Shown: piece after piece, positions 21,231 to 32,188 of the stretch
Numbering within the stretch: position 1 is the stretch's first letter
Layout of the letters: every line of letters begins with the position of its first letter
Assembly (NCBI GenBank): GCA_006503535.1
Contig: QYRS01000007.1
Location: forward strand, 2,542,001-2,606,000
Direction of reading: 5' to 3'
From: Arthrinium phaeospermum
Taxonomy: Eukaryota > Ascomycota > Sordariomycetes > Amphisphaeriales > Apiosporaceae
Length of the DNA: 64,000 nt
Notes under the pieces: model-generated
What the model saw: only the letters and a program-made list of their open reading frames with translations
Told to the model about the DNA's origin: nothing
The model's database searches: none
Position numbers and translations under genes: made by a program

Positions 21231-23074
21231 GTGTCGGCGTTGACCTGGAGAGAAAAAAGGAATTCACAGCTTAGCCAACAAGGATTCAATAAGGTGACCT
21301 GCTGCGGGGTTGTCTGAATGCAAATTGAATAGTATATAGGTACCTATAAACTTCCTTATAGCTACTGAGCTCAGGCGGTCAAGGGCTGCGTTAGGGATAC
21401 AATCAGCAGTGTAGTCCTGTGTTGTTCGTTATAAACAGACCTCTATAAATCAGACTTTTTATTTCATCACCGAAATGTTAATATTAAGCAACTTAAAATG
21501 CTTCATCAGTGACTCCCAAATGGCTGCCACACAAGCAAAGCGAGAGGAGAGACGGCGGCGTTTCCCTTATCTTTACTGTCAACCAATGAACGCGAGAGTG
21601 AAGCAATTGCAAACACTGGTGACGATGAAACGGATGTTGTGACAGCACTACCAAAGAGCGGCTGACTGATGGTTTGCGGCGCGCTTTTGATGAAAACATG
21701 ACGTATCGTTCGGCTGATTTTATGACCTGCAAACTGTCACCCAACATTATGGCTGGCGATATTTCTGTAATTACCCCCTAACATCGTCGACTGCGACATA
21801 GAACTCCTGGGACACGATATGGCCATTGTCTCGAATCCCAAAGACGCTGTCGCTTTCCTCCAGCACATGGCCATTCAACGCTGTGGCACACTTCACACCG
21901 GAACCATGGCCTTTCGCCAAATCGGACCCTCTACGAGACACGAAGCGCGGCGCCTCTTTGGTTCCCATAACCCAGCCGACCTCTTTACGCCAACTAGCGT
22001 CGACGCCTCATCATCTATGCCTAAAGGCCTCCTTCCTCCGGTAGCCGACAACAAGAACAATCTGGGGTAGCATTACGAGGGAGGCTGGTAGGCCTTTCAA
22101 GAAGCGAAAGCTGTCTGCCGACCAACCATGCGGCTAGGTGCAACAAGCCCAGCCGCGAAGTCCTCCAGTGTGCTGGTCCGCGCGCAGCAGAGGGCTTCAT
22201 CCACGCTTGCCCTCTGCACAACACCCGATCCCATACCTTTGAGAAGTGTCGCAGGGCCGTGAGCTGTGACATCACGCTGGAGTGGAACTACCTCGTCTTC
22301 CAATGACGCCCGGGTAACCGTCGCTCTGGCTCGGGTTTATGGCGATGCAGGATCCCCCATGCGTGAACCAGACCAGTCGCTGCCTTTTACCGCCGATTTA
22401 GCCAAAGGGGTCAAGGAGGAATTGTATGGCAACTACCACTACACATTGGAGCGAGATGGCCCGCTTAGCTACGATGACAGTTGAGTGGCTGCTGAGTTCC
22501 TCTAGAAGGTTCGCTGACATGACATGGGCTTGCATGGTCTGCGGTGATACACTGCAATTTGACTATGTTGTTTCAGGCGTCAAACCAGTATACAAAGATA
22601 GATTGAAGGACCAAGTCTTCGTATGGGACATGGCGTGGGGTCTTTTACGAAAAGGAACAGCGGTCACTAATAGAAGTAAGAAGTAGACCAAATGAGTAAT
22701 GCTAGCTGTTCATATATATTGGTCATTCTTATGTACCGAATGTTCCAACCCCATAAATGTAGTGAATGCATAAGCCCATTTATCTACCAGCAGTTCGAAT
22801 AATGATTCCACTGTCTCCAGTCGTCGGCTCCTATGTCAAATACAGGCTAATGACTCGTGGATCGAGCATGCTGACCTTCAAGCTGTGGGGTATGGGACCA
22901 TTGAGGTGGGCCCTCCACGTCCTAAAGTGGAATGCATGTCCGAATGCGGGGGATGTAATATTACGAACCTGGGTATCCGGGGCATTCGCCGGGCCTATTA
23001 AAGAAAGTCTAGCCCGTCTGCTTTTGAACTCTGTTTACTATTACCGCATCTTCAGTCCCCCTGTGACAGAAAAA
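21231..23074. other. Intergenic region with one GGCTAA site
   Basis: Between the CCHC gene (minus) and the esterase (plus). Lower GC than the flanking genes. Short frames on both strands show no domain. The right end holds the esterase promoter, including GGCTAA at 22845. Confidence 0.55.
22845..22850 (+). promoter_or_regulatory. XlnR/Xyr1-type GGCTAA site upstream of esterase
   Basis: GGCTAA 225-230 bp upstream of the esterase ATG. The same core occurs upstream of the xylanase. A six-base match is weak evidence alone; position and gene type make it plausible. Confidence 0.35.
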
Positions 23075-24751
23075 ATGCAGAGCCTCGCGATGCTGCCGCG
23101 GTTTTCGACGATCCTACTGGGCTTTGCCACGTACGCGCTGGCAGCTTCCCCAACATGTAGCGTCGAAAGCATCAACGCCATCTTGGCAGCAGCTGAGGGT
23201 TCGCCCCGAGTGCTCGAGGCTCACCAAATCGCCAGCAACGGGACTTTTGGCCAGGTCGGGGACATCGCATACCCAGCCAACGCGACCAACCTGCCGTCGC
23301 TGTGCCTGACCTGGGTCAACGTAACGTCTTCGCCGACGTCATCCTACACCTTCGGCCTCATGCTGCCCGACGTTTGGAACGCCCGCTTCCTCGCCGTGGG
23401 CAACGGTGGCTTCTCGGGCGGCGTGAACTGGCAGGAGATGGGCGTCGGCGCCCGCTACGGCTTTGCCACCATGTCGACCGACACCGGCCACAACTCGACC
23501 GGGCAGGACATGACGTGGGCCCTGGGCAATCCGGAGGCCAAGAAGGACTGGGCCGGCCGCAGTTTGCACGGCTCGACAGTCGTGGCCAAGAAGATCGTCG
23601 AGGGCTACTATGCCGGCAAAGCGCTGGAGCGGTCGTACTACTCGGGGTGTTCGACGGGCGGGCGCCAGGGCATCAAGTCGGCTCAGGATCATCCCGAGGA
23701 TTTTGACGGTATCCTTGCTGGCGCCCCGGCCTGGTGGTCGACTCGGCAGCAGCTGTGGCAGCTCAAGGTCGGCGCTATCAACCTGCCGGAAGACAGCCCG
23801 GGTTTCATCCCTTCGGCCTTGTTTAGTGCCATCAGCGACGAAGTCCTCCAGCAGTGTGATGGGTCCGACGGGATAACCGATGGGATTATCATGGATCCCG
23901 CGAAGTGCAACCTCCGCCTCGAGAAGCTCCTCTGCACGCCGAACCCCACAAACAACTCGTCCTCTTGTCTGACCAAGCCACAGCTGCAAACACTGCAGCA
24001 ACTGTACCTGCCCTTGATCGAGTTCGACGCCGACGTGCACAAGCTGGATTATCTGTACCCGAACTTCGGTGTCGGTTCCGAAATGCAAATACCATCTTCC
24101 CTGGGCCAGAACAACACACCGAGCTTGTACGGGACCGACTACGCCGCCAAGTACATATTCGACGACGCGGCATGGGACTGGCGCACCAATTTCAGCTACG
24201 CCACCTTTGTCGACGCGGACCGCCTGAACCCGGGCGACGTGAACGCGCTGAACTACGACCTCTCGGCCTTCCATGCCCGAGGCGGAAAGGTTATCACCTA
24301 CCACGGCTATGCCGACGGGCTGATCCCCCCGGGGGCGAGCCGGCTTCTATACGACAACACGTATACGGAGATGGCGGGCCGCGGGGTCGAGCTCGACGAC
24401 TTTTACCGCCTTTTCTTCGTTCCGGGCATGCAGCACTGCGGAGGCAGCGTGTACGACGCGCCGTGGTACTTTGGTGGTAGCGGACAGGGGACCACCCTGC
24501 AGGACCTGGCGCGCCAAGACGCCTGGCCCCTGCCAGGATACGGGGACGGGCAGCACGACGCCCTCTTGGCGCTGATGGAGTGGGTAGAAAAGGCCCAGGC
24601 CCCGGAAAGCATCGTGGCGACCAAGTTCAGCAACGATACCGTCGCAAAGGGCGTGCTGCGGCAGAGGCCGATCTGCAAGTACCCTGGACAGGCGCAGTAT
24701 ACGGGGAGCGGGGATGTCCATAATGCGACTAATTGGGCCTGTAAGTCGTAG
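23075..24751 (+). CDS. Tannase / feruloyl esterase family hydrolase, secreted
   Basis: Single exon, 558 residues. The open frame continues upstream to 22766, but the signal peptide begins at the ATG at 23075 (cleavage near ALAAS). Tannase-family enzymes release gallate from tannins or ferulate from arabinoxylan. The CS-D-HC arrangement of the family is complete: C192-S193 in GCSTGGRQG (nucleophile plus vicinal disulfide), D414 in YADGLIPP, and H454-C455 in GMQHCGG. A lid-domain calcium loop with alternating Asp residues is visible at DGSDGITDGII. Many sequons fit a glycosylated secreted protein. Sequence does not separate tannase from feruloyl esterase B; the xylanase in the window makes feruloyl esterase an attractive guess only. 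Confidence 0.92.
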   Translation: MQSLAMLPRFSTILLGFATYALAASPTCSVESINAILAAAEGSPRVLEAHQIASNGTFGQVGDIAYPANATNLPSLCLTWVNVTSSPTSSYTFGLMLPDVWNARFLAVGNGGFSGGVNWQEMGVGARYGFATMSTDTGHNSTGQDMTWALGNPEAKKDWAGRSLHGSTVVAKKIVEGYYAGKALERSYYSGCSTGGRQGIKSAQDHPEDFDGILAGAPAWWSTRQQLWQLKVGAINLPEDSPGFIPSALFSAISDEVLQQCDGSDGITDGIIMDPAKCNLRLEKLLCTPNPTNNSSSCLTKPQLQTLQQLYLPLIEFDADVHKLDYLYPNFGVGSEMQIPSSLGQNNTPSLYGTDYAAKYIFDDAAWDWRTNFSYATFVDADRLNPGDVNALNYDLSAFHARGGKVITYHGYADGLIPPGASRLLYDNTYTEMAGRGVELDDFYRLFFVPGMQHCGGSVYDAPWYFGGSGQGTTLQDLARQDAWPLPGYGDGQHDALLALMEWVEKAQAPESIVATKFSNDTVAKGVLRQRPICKYPGQAQYTGSGDVHNATNWACKS

Positions 24752-25153
24752 CTTGGCGGTAGATGCAATAGGCCCGACTAGGCCAGGTAATACTCAGTAA
24801 GGTTTACACTAACCTAGCAAGCAATCCCAAATATTCAAAAAGAGTTCGTCTGAATTCAGGTAGTAATGACTCGGCTTTAAACCATAAGGTTTAATTGCAC
24901 TACTATTATCAATGAAATAAGGCGTGTCTACCGATTTATGTACCCGAAATATGAATGGCCCGAACAGGGAACAATGTTTGGCCGAATGGCAATGCGCCGC
25001 AATGCAAGGAAGGAGTCACCTTAGGTAAGGGGTGACTTATTATGTCGGGGTATGTTCACCTCCTAGTCAGCTGGTATCAGCTCTTACTTGGACCCCACGG
25101 CAATCCAGCTAGAGCTCAACACCCGTCTCTTTCACCATCAACCCGCCACCAAC
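24752..25153. other. Intergenic region
   Basis: 3' flank of the esterase and promoter of the following GMC gene, both on the plus strand. The first half is AT-rich. No gene or repeat seen. Confidence 0.5.
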
Positions 25154-26893
25154 ATGACGAAAATTCCTATCATGGCCTATTACTGCCTTCTCGCCCTTCA
25201 ATCTCTGGGTTTCAGTGGTGCCGCGGCTTATTCCGAGGCATCGTATGACTACATCGTCGCCGGCGCCGGACCTGCCGGCATCGTCGTCGCGCAGCGATTC
25301 GCCGAGACCGGAGCGTCGGTGCTCCTGCTCGAGCGCGGCGGCCCCTCTTTCTTCTCGACTGGCGGCACCTCGACCGTGCCCTGGAACAACACCATCACCA
25401 TCTACGACGTCCCGGCCTACAGCCACCAGCTGAACCTCATCCCCGCCGCCAACGGCGCCTGGTGTACCGATGTCCCGGGCTTGGCCGGCTGCCTCCTGGG
25501 CGGCGGCTCCGTCGTCAACGGGCTGCAGTGGGTCAAGCCGACCACGTGGGACTTTGACGGCTTCCCCGCCGGCTGGAAGTGGGACGACGTCGCGCCGGCG
25601 GCCGCGCGGCTCTACGACCGGAACCCGGGGACGGCTCTGCCCTCGGCCGATGGGAGGTACTACGACCAGGCGGCCTGGCAGATCTTGACCAAGCAATTGG
25701 CTCCTTACGGCTGGAAGGAGGTGGATCCGCTGGTTAACCCCGACGATAAGGATATGACGTACAATCACCCTGCGGACAACGTGAGTAATAATCCGGGTAT
25801 TCCGGTAGTCTAGTATCCATGGAGCTTCGCACTGACGGCGTAGCTGCAGAGCCTGAATGGTCTTCGTTCTGGCCCCGTGCGGACTTACCTGCCGCTTGCT
25901 GAGGCGAGAGACAATTTCAAGCTGCAGCTGAATACGAAAGTCATTCGCGCCGTGAGGACAAATGCGACCATCACGGGCGTCGAGGTTGACGATACCAGCG
26001 GTTCTCGGCAGATCATCCAGCTCGCCCAGGGCGGCAAAGTCATCTTTTCTGCGGGTGCCATGTCTACGCCTCGCCTCCTGTTCAACTCGGGAATCGGCCC
26101 CACCGACCAGATCCGCGTCGTGCAGCAATCTCAGACGACCAACGTCACGCTGCCCGACGAGTCGCAGTGGATCAACCTCCCGGTCGGCAAGAACATCCAA
26201 GACCACCCCCTCTTCCGCCTCGTGTGGAACGTGACGGACCCGGACCTCGCCAAGCTGACCTCCCTCTCCACGCCCCAATACATAGACCCCTCCGCCGAAA
26301 ACGTGGCACTGTTCGCCGAGGGGTCCGGCCCCCTGACCCAGGGCAACATCCGCCTGAACCTCTGGCAGAAGATCACCAACCAGAACGGCAGCGTCCGCTA
26401 CATCGAGTCGATGAACTTCGTCCGCGCCAACGGCACCGTCCTCATGGGCGCCTCGCTCACGCACGGCGCCGACTCGCGCGGCGAGCTGGGCATCTACCCC
26501 AACGGCACCACGTACTTCATCAAGAACCCGCTGTTCCAGACCGAGGGCGACAGGGAGGCCATGTCTACCTTTTTCCAGACCTTGCTGGACTACTCGAAGG
26601 GGCCCGCCAGCGTGCTGGAGTTCTCGAAGAATGGGCTGAACGCCACGGTCGAGGACCTCTGGGCGGGCGGCTGGGACTCGGCGAGGCACTTTGTCGGGTC
26701 TGCGAAGTTGGGGGTGGAGGACGGGACCTCCGTGGTGGATGGCGATACCAAGGTCTACGGGACTGATAATCTGTTTGTTGTTGATGCGTCTGTCATACCC
26801 ACTCTGCCGACGGGCAACTCCATGGCCATCATCATGGTGGTGGCCGAGCACGCGGTGGAGAAGATCCTGGTGGTGGGAAACAAGAAGCATTAA
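25154..26893 (+). CDS. Secreted GMC oxidoreductase resembling the cellobiose dehydrogenase flavin domain
   Basis: Exons 25154-25780 and 25850-26893, 556 residues. A signal peptide (to about AAAYS) is followed directly by YDYIVAGAGPAGIV, the FAD motif in the form typical of cellobiose dehydrogenase (CDH) flavin domains. Other CDH-like segments are VLLLERGGPS, GCLLGGGSVVNGLQW and DTKVYGTDNLFVVDAS. The catalytic pair is H489 (RHFVGSAKLG) and N532 (PTGNSM), the His-Asn form used by CDH. There is no N-terminal cytochrome domain, linker or C-terminal CBM1, so it is a stand-alone flavin domain. Exon 2 may begin at 25850 (CAG) or six bases earlier at 25844 (TAG); both keep frame, and 25850 is better spaced from CTGAC. 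Expected role: oxidation of oligosaccharides or alcohols outside the cell. Confidence 0.86.
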
Positions 26894-27195
26894 TAGAAGT
26901 GTTGTGACAGGGTTGTTGAATATGCATTATTGATGCATCGATGTTCAGTTATTCTCAATTATGCAGCGATAAATTGCGTGTAAGACACATGGTTCACTGA
27001 TGATATGTGCCAGGCAAAGCAATGTGAGGGATACGTCCCGAGTTGTATCATCCTGAAACCAGATAGCAGAAACCCGGAACGTCATCGATGCCAACATTCT
27101 GATAATCTTCATGCTTGAACTTCCAGTTGACTTCCTCTGTGAAGCTGTATCTGCACTGCTACACTTGCAGCCGATCTGACAGTCGTCGCAGTCGG
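26894..27195. other. Convergent intergenic spacer
   Basis: 3' flanks of the GMC gene and of the orphan gene on the minus strand. Nothing recognised. Confidence 0.5.
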
Positions 27196-27867
27196 TCAGT
27201 CGGTTTCCTTGTGTGATCGATGGCGGGCATTCCAAAACAGCACTGCTCCAACCACGACGTCCGCAGCAATGCTATCCCACCAGTCAACAATGTATCTTTC
27301 ATCATCCGTAGCGGGCTCACTGCTGCTCAATGCCAGTCTCGATAGGTAATCTTGTCCCAGCGTTTCGGATATTCGTGTTATCCTCGCTATATCCCAATCT
27401 CGACGAACCGAGCTGCGGTCCTCGGTCACTACACCCCTGTCGCCCAAGTTATTAATGTCGCTAGGCCCGGGTGGCATGGCGTGGAAGCTCGTCTCTGTGA
27501 AAGTGCCTTCTTCCTCGCCAATCTCCTTTGTCTGGCTAGCCTGAGAAACATATCTCATGCTTCGCACCTCATCGGTCTGTGTTGAACCGTCGACATACAT
27601 GGGATACGCCGAGTCTGCCCGAGAAATCGATTGCTTGTTCAGTTGGTTCAAGTCTAGCGGATGCGCTGTATTAAAGCCATCATGTACGTGTCGAATGTTG
27701 ACAAAAGTGTAGACTGTTTTGTTGCTGTAGTGGTCAACTGCAGGCAGACTAGCGACGTCGTCGCCGGTAGGGAGGTGTTGGGCTGCGTCCGTTGTGGAGG
27801 GCGTGTCATCTTCGTCTTTCGCGGGGGCGACTTCATGCTCGCCTTTGGGACTCTCTTTAAAGACCAT
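27196..27867 (-). CDS. Orphan hydrophilic protein
   Basis: A single open frame of 223 residues from the ATG at 27867 (the upstream extension to 27963 has no ATG). I do not recognise it. It is acidic and polar, rich in Asp, Glu, Ser and Thr, with no signal peptide and no clear transmembrane segment; residues near the C-terminus (IAADVVVGAVLFWNARH) are mildly hydrophobic. QTDEVR and QTKEIG form a loose internal repeat. Third codon positions are much less GC-rich than in the flanking enzyme genes. It is divergent from an F-box gene. It could be a lineage-specific protein or a misread non-coding frame; the length without a stop at this GC content favours a real gene moderately. Confidence 0.5.
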   Translation of the reverse strand: MVFKESPKGEHEVAPAKDEDDTPSTTDAAQHLPTGDDVASLPAVDHYSNKTVYTFVNIRHVHDGFNTAHPLDLNQLNKQSISRADSAYPMYVDGSTQTDEVRSMRYVSQASQTKEIGEEEGTFTETSFHAMPPGPSDINNLGDRGVVTEDRSSVRRDWDIARITRISETLGQDYLSRLALSSSEPATDDERYIVDWWDSIAADVVVGAVLFWNARHRSHKETD

Positions 27868-28318
27868 TTTGGTGTTCTTACGGTTGGTCGGGGTGATTCG
27901 ATGTTGACAAAGAGGGAAATTGGCCTGGGAATTTCGCTCCAAAAGTTGGATGTAGAAGCGCAAACGGGATGGAAAACTCGAAATTGATGTACGAAAGATC
28001 GAAGGACTTGGGTCTGGTTGTTAGGCGAACAATGGTGTAATTTGTATTTACCTTAGGCACCACACAGGCTCAATTCAACTCACCTAGGTAAGTCTCGTAA
28101 AGAACAACATTGAAGTGAACGGCCTTGGACGCGCTTGCCCTTCAACAGTAAACAGGGCTTGATGTGGGTTCTCGTCAAGCTGTGCTTTCACATATTCAAT
28201 TATTTACTGGCGTTTGTGACCACAAAGCTTCCTTCATCCAACATCTCGTCACATCACTGCCGGCACCTCAACTACCTGCAACGAACTGCTAAAGGCCGTT
28301 CAAGCTGGCACACCCACA
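27868..28318. other. Divergent promoter region
   Basis: Upstream of both the orphan gene (minus) and the second F-box gene (plus). No TATA element stands out. No gene seen. Confidence 0.5.
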
Positions 28319-29614
28319 ATGCCGACAACAATTCTCACCCTCCCCCGGGAGCTGTCCCAGCAAATCCTTAGTCAGCTCCCATTCGGTGACAAAGTTCGAC
28401 TGAGCGCGACTTGCAAGGAATATCGCGAGTACCTTGTTCCAGAGATTTTCGCGATCATTCGCTTCACCAGTCAAGAGAAATCTGCGAACTCCGCTCTCGC
28501 AGCTGTCAAGTCCCTCGGGAAGCACACGACATGCATCGAATTCATATGCAAGGCCTACAGCGCAGAGCTTCCAGACTTGCGACTCCCACCCGCCGCAAAA
28601 GAGCTTCTTGCCGGACGCCACATGCCAAATCTGCACGAGGCTTATCTTGATTTCGAGTTTGATTTCCACCCCTGGGCCGATAATCGGGGTCACAGCCGAT
28701 ACTTCGCTCGACCTGTGAACGGCGAACCTGATCCACAAGCGGTCAAGTTCAAGAATTGGCAGATCAAAGAAGACGAGACATGGCAGGCGTTGTCAATGAA
28801 TCAACACATCAAGACACTCGCCGTAAACTGCTTTAATCCAGCAACAAGATTCGATTTCAATAACGACGATTCTCGCAACTTCTTGGCTCGCCTCGAATCA
28901 GCCAACTTTTACATCATGGGGTTGCACGATGACGACATTTGTGACAACACTATTACTTTCTCGGACTATCTCAACTTCTTCGAAGCAAAAATGGACAGTC
29001 TGCTCTTCCGTCACATGCATGACCTTAAGCTATTGGGAATATGGGCTCCCGATACAAGTTATGAGGATATTGATGGTAGCCAGGTCCGTATCGGGGTTGG
29101 ACTATCGCCAGGCACCCTTCCGGTCTTGGAGTCTCTGAAACTCGTCAACGGTGTGATCTCCAAAGAACTTGTCTCCTTCATTCACAACCATACCCACTCC
29201 CTGACGTTTCTTGACCTAGAGGAGTGTGTTTCCAGTCTAGATCCCCGCAACGCAAGCGGCGTGTCTTGGGCAGAGTTCTTCGATCAGATCTACGAGGCAG
29301 GCCCGGTGCTTGCGCGGCTGATAGTTAAGGATATCTACATGCCGTTCACAGAGGAATATGAGTTGGTAGAAGGCAATTGGGATTTCCCGATATTTCAAGA
29401 AGCCAGGCGCCAACTGAAGTCTCAACCGTCGTTGAAGGTGTTTGGGTACTCCTCAAACGAATACACGCACAGATACTCCCGAGACGACACTGATTGTGTG
29501 AACCGATTCATTTTAGGTGATGACCAGAGAGCGTACGAGCGGTTGATGGATCTCGTCAATAAGAATGATGCAGGCGTGCATGATGAGTGGGGTTGGCCAC
29601 GAGGGGAAAACTAG
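28319..29614 (+). CDS. F-box protein (paralogue of 10457-11764)
   Basis: Intronless, 431 residues, ATG at 28319. The F-box is LPRELSQQILSQLPFGDK followed by LSATCKEYR. It shares with the minus-strand gene 17 kb to the left the order F-box, IRFT..E.SA.SALAA.K, LP..L.RH..N, LPVLESL.L.N, CVS..DP, WAEFF.Q and a C-terminal GDDQRAY.RLM.LV.. block, so the two are true paralogues over their full length. It lacks the Asp-rich tracts of the other copy and uses many more A/T-ending codons. Its role is presumably substrate choice for an SCF ubiquitin ligase; the substrate is unknown. Confidence 0.85.
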   Translation: MPTTILTLPRELSQQILSQLPFGDKVRLSATCKEYREYLVPEIFAIIRFTSQEKSANSALAAVKSLGKHTTCIEFICKAYSAELPDLRLPPAAKELLAGRHMPNLHEAYLDFEFDFHPWADNRGHSRYFARPVNGEPDPQAVKFKNWQIKEDETWQALSMNQHIKTLAVNCFNPATRFDFNNDDSRNFLARLESANFYIMGLHDDDICDNTITFSDYLNFFEAKMDSLLFRHMHDLKLLGIWAPDTSYEDIDGSQVRIGVGLSPGTLPVLESLKLVNGVISKELVSFIHNHTHSLTFLDLEECVSSLDPRNASGVSWAEFFDQIYEAGPVLARLIVKDIYMPFTEEYELVEGNWDFPIFQEARRQLKSQPSLKVFGYSSNEYTHRYSRDDTDCVNRFILGDDQRAYERLMDLVNKNDAGVHDEWGWPRGEN

Positions 29615-30859
29615 GTATTAGTCATTTGATTTGGAATGGAATTTAATGATATCAGCCCTTAGAGTTCTATTCCCGTAAAATTCATACTTGTGGGGTGTTA
29701 TGCAGCTTAAACCAGTCATTTGTGCCATGAGTCTTGGTTGGGCTGATGACTTTCTATAGTGACTAGCCGACTTCATGTCTCAAAGCGGAAGCTCATTGCT
29801 AGCTACAGCTGGGTCCTATCGAGCCGTTTCATAATTCTGATGTCCCCCAGAAGTCCAATTATAAAGAAGGTATTATCATCAACTACGGTATTCTTACTGC
29901 CATGGACTAAATTCTGGCAGTGAGCGGCGATCCCCGTGTCCCCCGCCACGCTACCAGCAGTTCAAAGCATCGCGACCTTCATCAAAACTGGATATTTGTT
30001 TTGATCCATGTTGACTATAAAAGACTCCCACCCAACCATGAAGCGAAGACGTAAGGCAAGTATTGGTAATGAATGTGGTCGCCCATCTTATCGTACAGGA
30101 AAAGTGAAAAATAAGTGTCAACAGTAGATATCATCAATGCAGTACATTGAAGGCGTTGATTTTGTGCCTGTAGAAAATTCCGTCGTTACAGGGCAAAATA
30201 GGATGCAATTCTTGTTTGGTGGTTCTGAACTTCGAGCACCCTTGTCAGTTGTGCCCATGACGCCAACATCTTATGGAGAGCCTTTGAGAGGTGTCTTAAT
30301 TTGAGTCGTATGTGCCAAAGTCAAGGAGCCCAGGGCAGTGGGAAGGATTCATATATAAACCAGGTGAAGGGTGGGGGAGATGTTGCCTTTGGCGCAATCG
30401 TGTATCAGTTGATTGTCTGCAAGACATTGTCGTCGACTTCAAGTGGAAATCATTTGCTACAGGGATGAATAATGGAAAACCGAATATGTATGGCTCTTTG
30501 AAACTGAATGGAAAGAATTGCTTATCTACGAATGTTCTGAGCGTTGGAATGGTAGGAGTCATGTGTGCCGTCATCTCATTGTGAGCTGGCAGTGAACCAG
30601 GCATCCAACCGCAACTTTGCAACAATAAATCCATGCCTAAATCACCCAAGCTGGATGCCTAAGCAAATCGCTAACACCGACAACTACGTCCTGACTGGTC
30701 AAATTCTGCTTCGACTTGCAGCACCATTTGGCATCTTGGTTTTTTCGCATCTCCCGAACAAAAACATCATCAACCCGGCACCGAAAGCATATTGCCATTT
30801 TGCATCGGTTCTTCCCTGCATTCTACGATACTAGGCCATCTGCATCCAAGACCGACAAG
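29615..30859. other. Intergenic region, AT-richer
   Basis: Plus-strand spacer between the F-box gene and an orphan gene. It is AT-richer than the window average and holds only short frames. No repeat or RNA gene recognised. Confidence 0.55.
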
Positions 30860-32188
30860 ATGGCTTACCGCGATAGAACGACAATGTCCACGTCACCGCT
30901 TGCCACTAAGTGGTACGACATGGTCAAGACTCGGATGCTGATCGATGGACCAGAGGTCGACATACTTAAGGGTCACTTCAAGGTTGCACAGGAAAAGACA
31001 CTCCAAAATCTTTTCCGCCTAAACATCCGAGGCAACGTCAGCGCTGATTACTTCCGATGGAAGGTCATCAAGGAAGTTTGGGGTGAATCATGTAATTATA
31101 CCATCCAGTCCTGCTGATTTCAATTCCCTCAACCTAACCTCTTGTGTCCAGACGATGAGCCTTTCCCATTCGAAGAAGAAGAGCCCATTTTCCACATCGT
31201 ACCATACTGCGAGCATTACGTACGGTATTCGTATATCCACAACAACCCCGATCCTTCTATGTTGGGAGAGAGGGTCACGGTGAGCTCGTCTACAGACCTA
31301 ACCTCCGTCCAAGTCCGCACGACGCTCGCACATAGCGCTCGTAATTCGTCTCTTATCTTTGTCGATGGCGGCGAACCCCTCGCTTTCCCGATCCCGAAAG
31401 TCCGAAAGTTGAAGTTGTGCGTGGGCAATACGGAAGATATGCAGACGATTATAAACCACGCCGCTTCCATCCTCGGCCCCGAATTCACGCTGTCCTGCTC
31501 CTATGGCGGCCACAAGCGTGCTACCGTCACCTTGGGGCTGGCGCCCGGCGTCGATGGCAAGAACAAGTACGTCATCGACCGAGCTCGCAACCCAATCGAT
31601 TGGCTCGAGGACTGGCTGGCCAAGATGCTCAAAGGCGACACCAACCTAGTGGAGCATCTACAGCATGTTTCCCAACAGCGATACACCCGCCCAGAGGGCC
31701 ATGTCGTCAAGATCCCCGAGAATGCGATCGAGGAAGCAGAGGAGACACTGAACAATATGTCAGAAGCAGAACTGGCCATGGCTTTCGAATCCCAGCAGGA
31801 ACGGATTGACTCCATGGCAAAGGAGCATATCAGCATGACTTTGCGGGGAGAGGAACGAGCCAAGCACCTCGTAGATTTTGTGGAGAATACGCAACACTAT
31901 ATCGATGATGCATCATTTAATCGAGAGGACCGTCTGCGCATCAGCAAGCGCTTTGCACATGCAATCGCCGTTGATGATGTGCGTCGCATGATCCTCAACG
32001 AGTCGGCTGAGTCCTCGGAGCTGATCGGTCGGTTGGACAGCTTTTTCCATCATGGATCTGGCAATTCACCTTATCTTGACGATAAGCACAGTCGTCTCAA
32101 TGTAGTCCAGGAAGCTTGGTCTTCGATGACTACAGAGGTAGACGGTTTGATGAGTCGATGGAAGGAGGAGCTCCAGCGAGGCGATTAA
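30860..32188 (+). CDS. Orphan protein with helical C-terminal half
   Basis: Exons 30860-31091 and 31152-32188; 422 residues. The 60-bp intron (GTAATT ... TGTCCAG) joins WGES to YDEPFPFEEEE in frame. I do not recognise a family. The N-terminal part is probably helical, the middle is mixed with a run of beta-like segments (RVTVSSSTDLTSVQVRT, TLSCSYGGHKRATVTLG), and residues from about 270 on are long charged helices (EEAEETLNNMSEAELAMAFESQ) with some heptad character. No signal peptide or membrane span, so cytosolic or nuclear. Codon use is intermediate. Conserved hypothetical or lineage-specific; no function assigned. Confidence 0.65.

Noticed and set aside
25109..26890. 593-codon open frame on the minus strand
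   Set aside because: It lies opposite the GMC gene, which has catalytic motifs, a signal peptide and a proper intron. GC-rich coding DNA often leaves the opposite strand open; the frame is rich in Arg, His and Val and has no domain.
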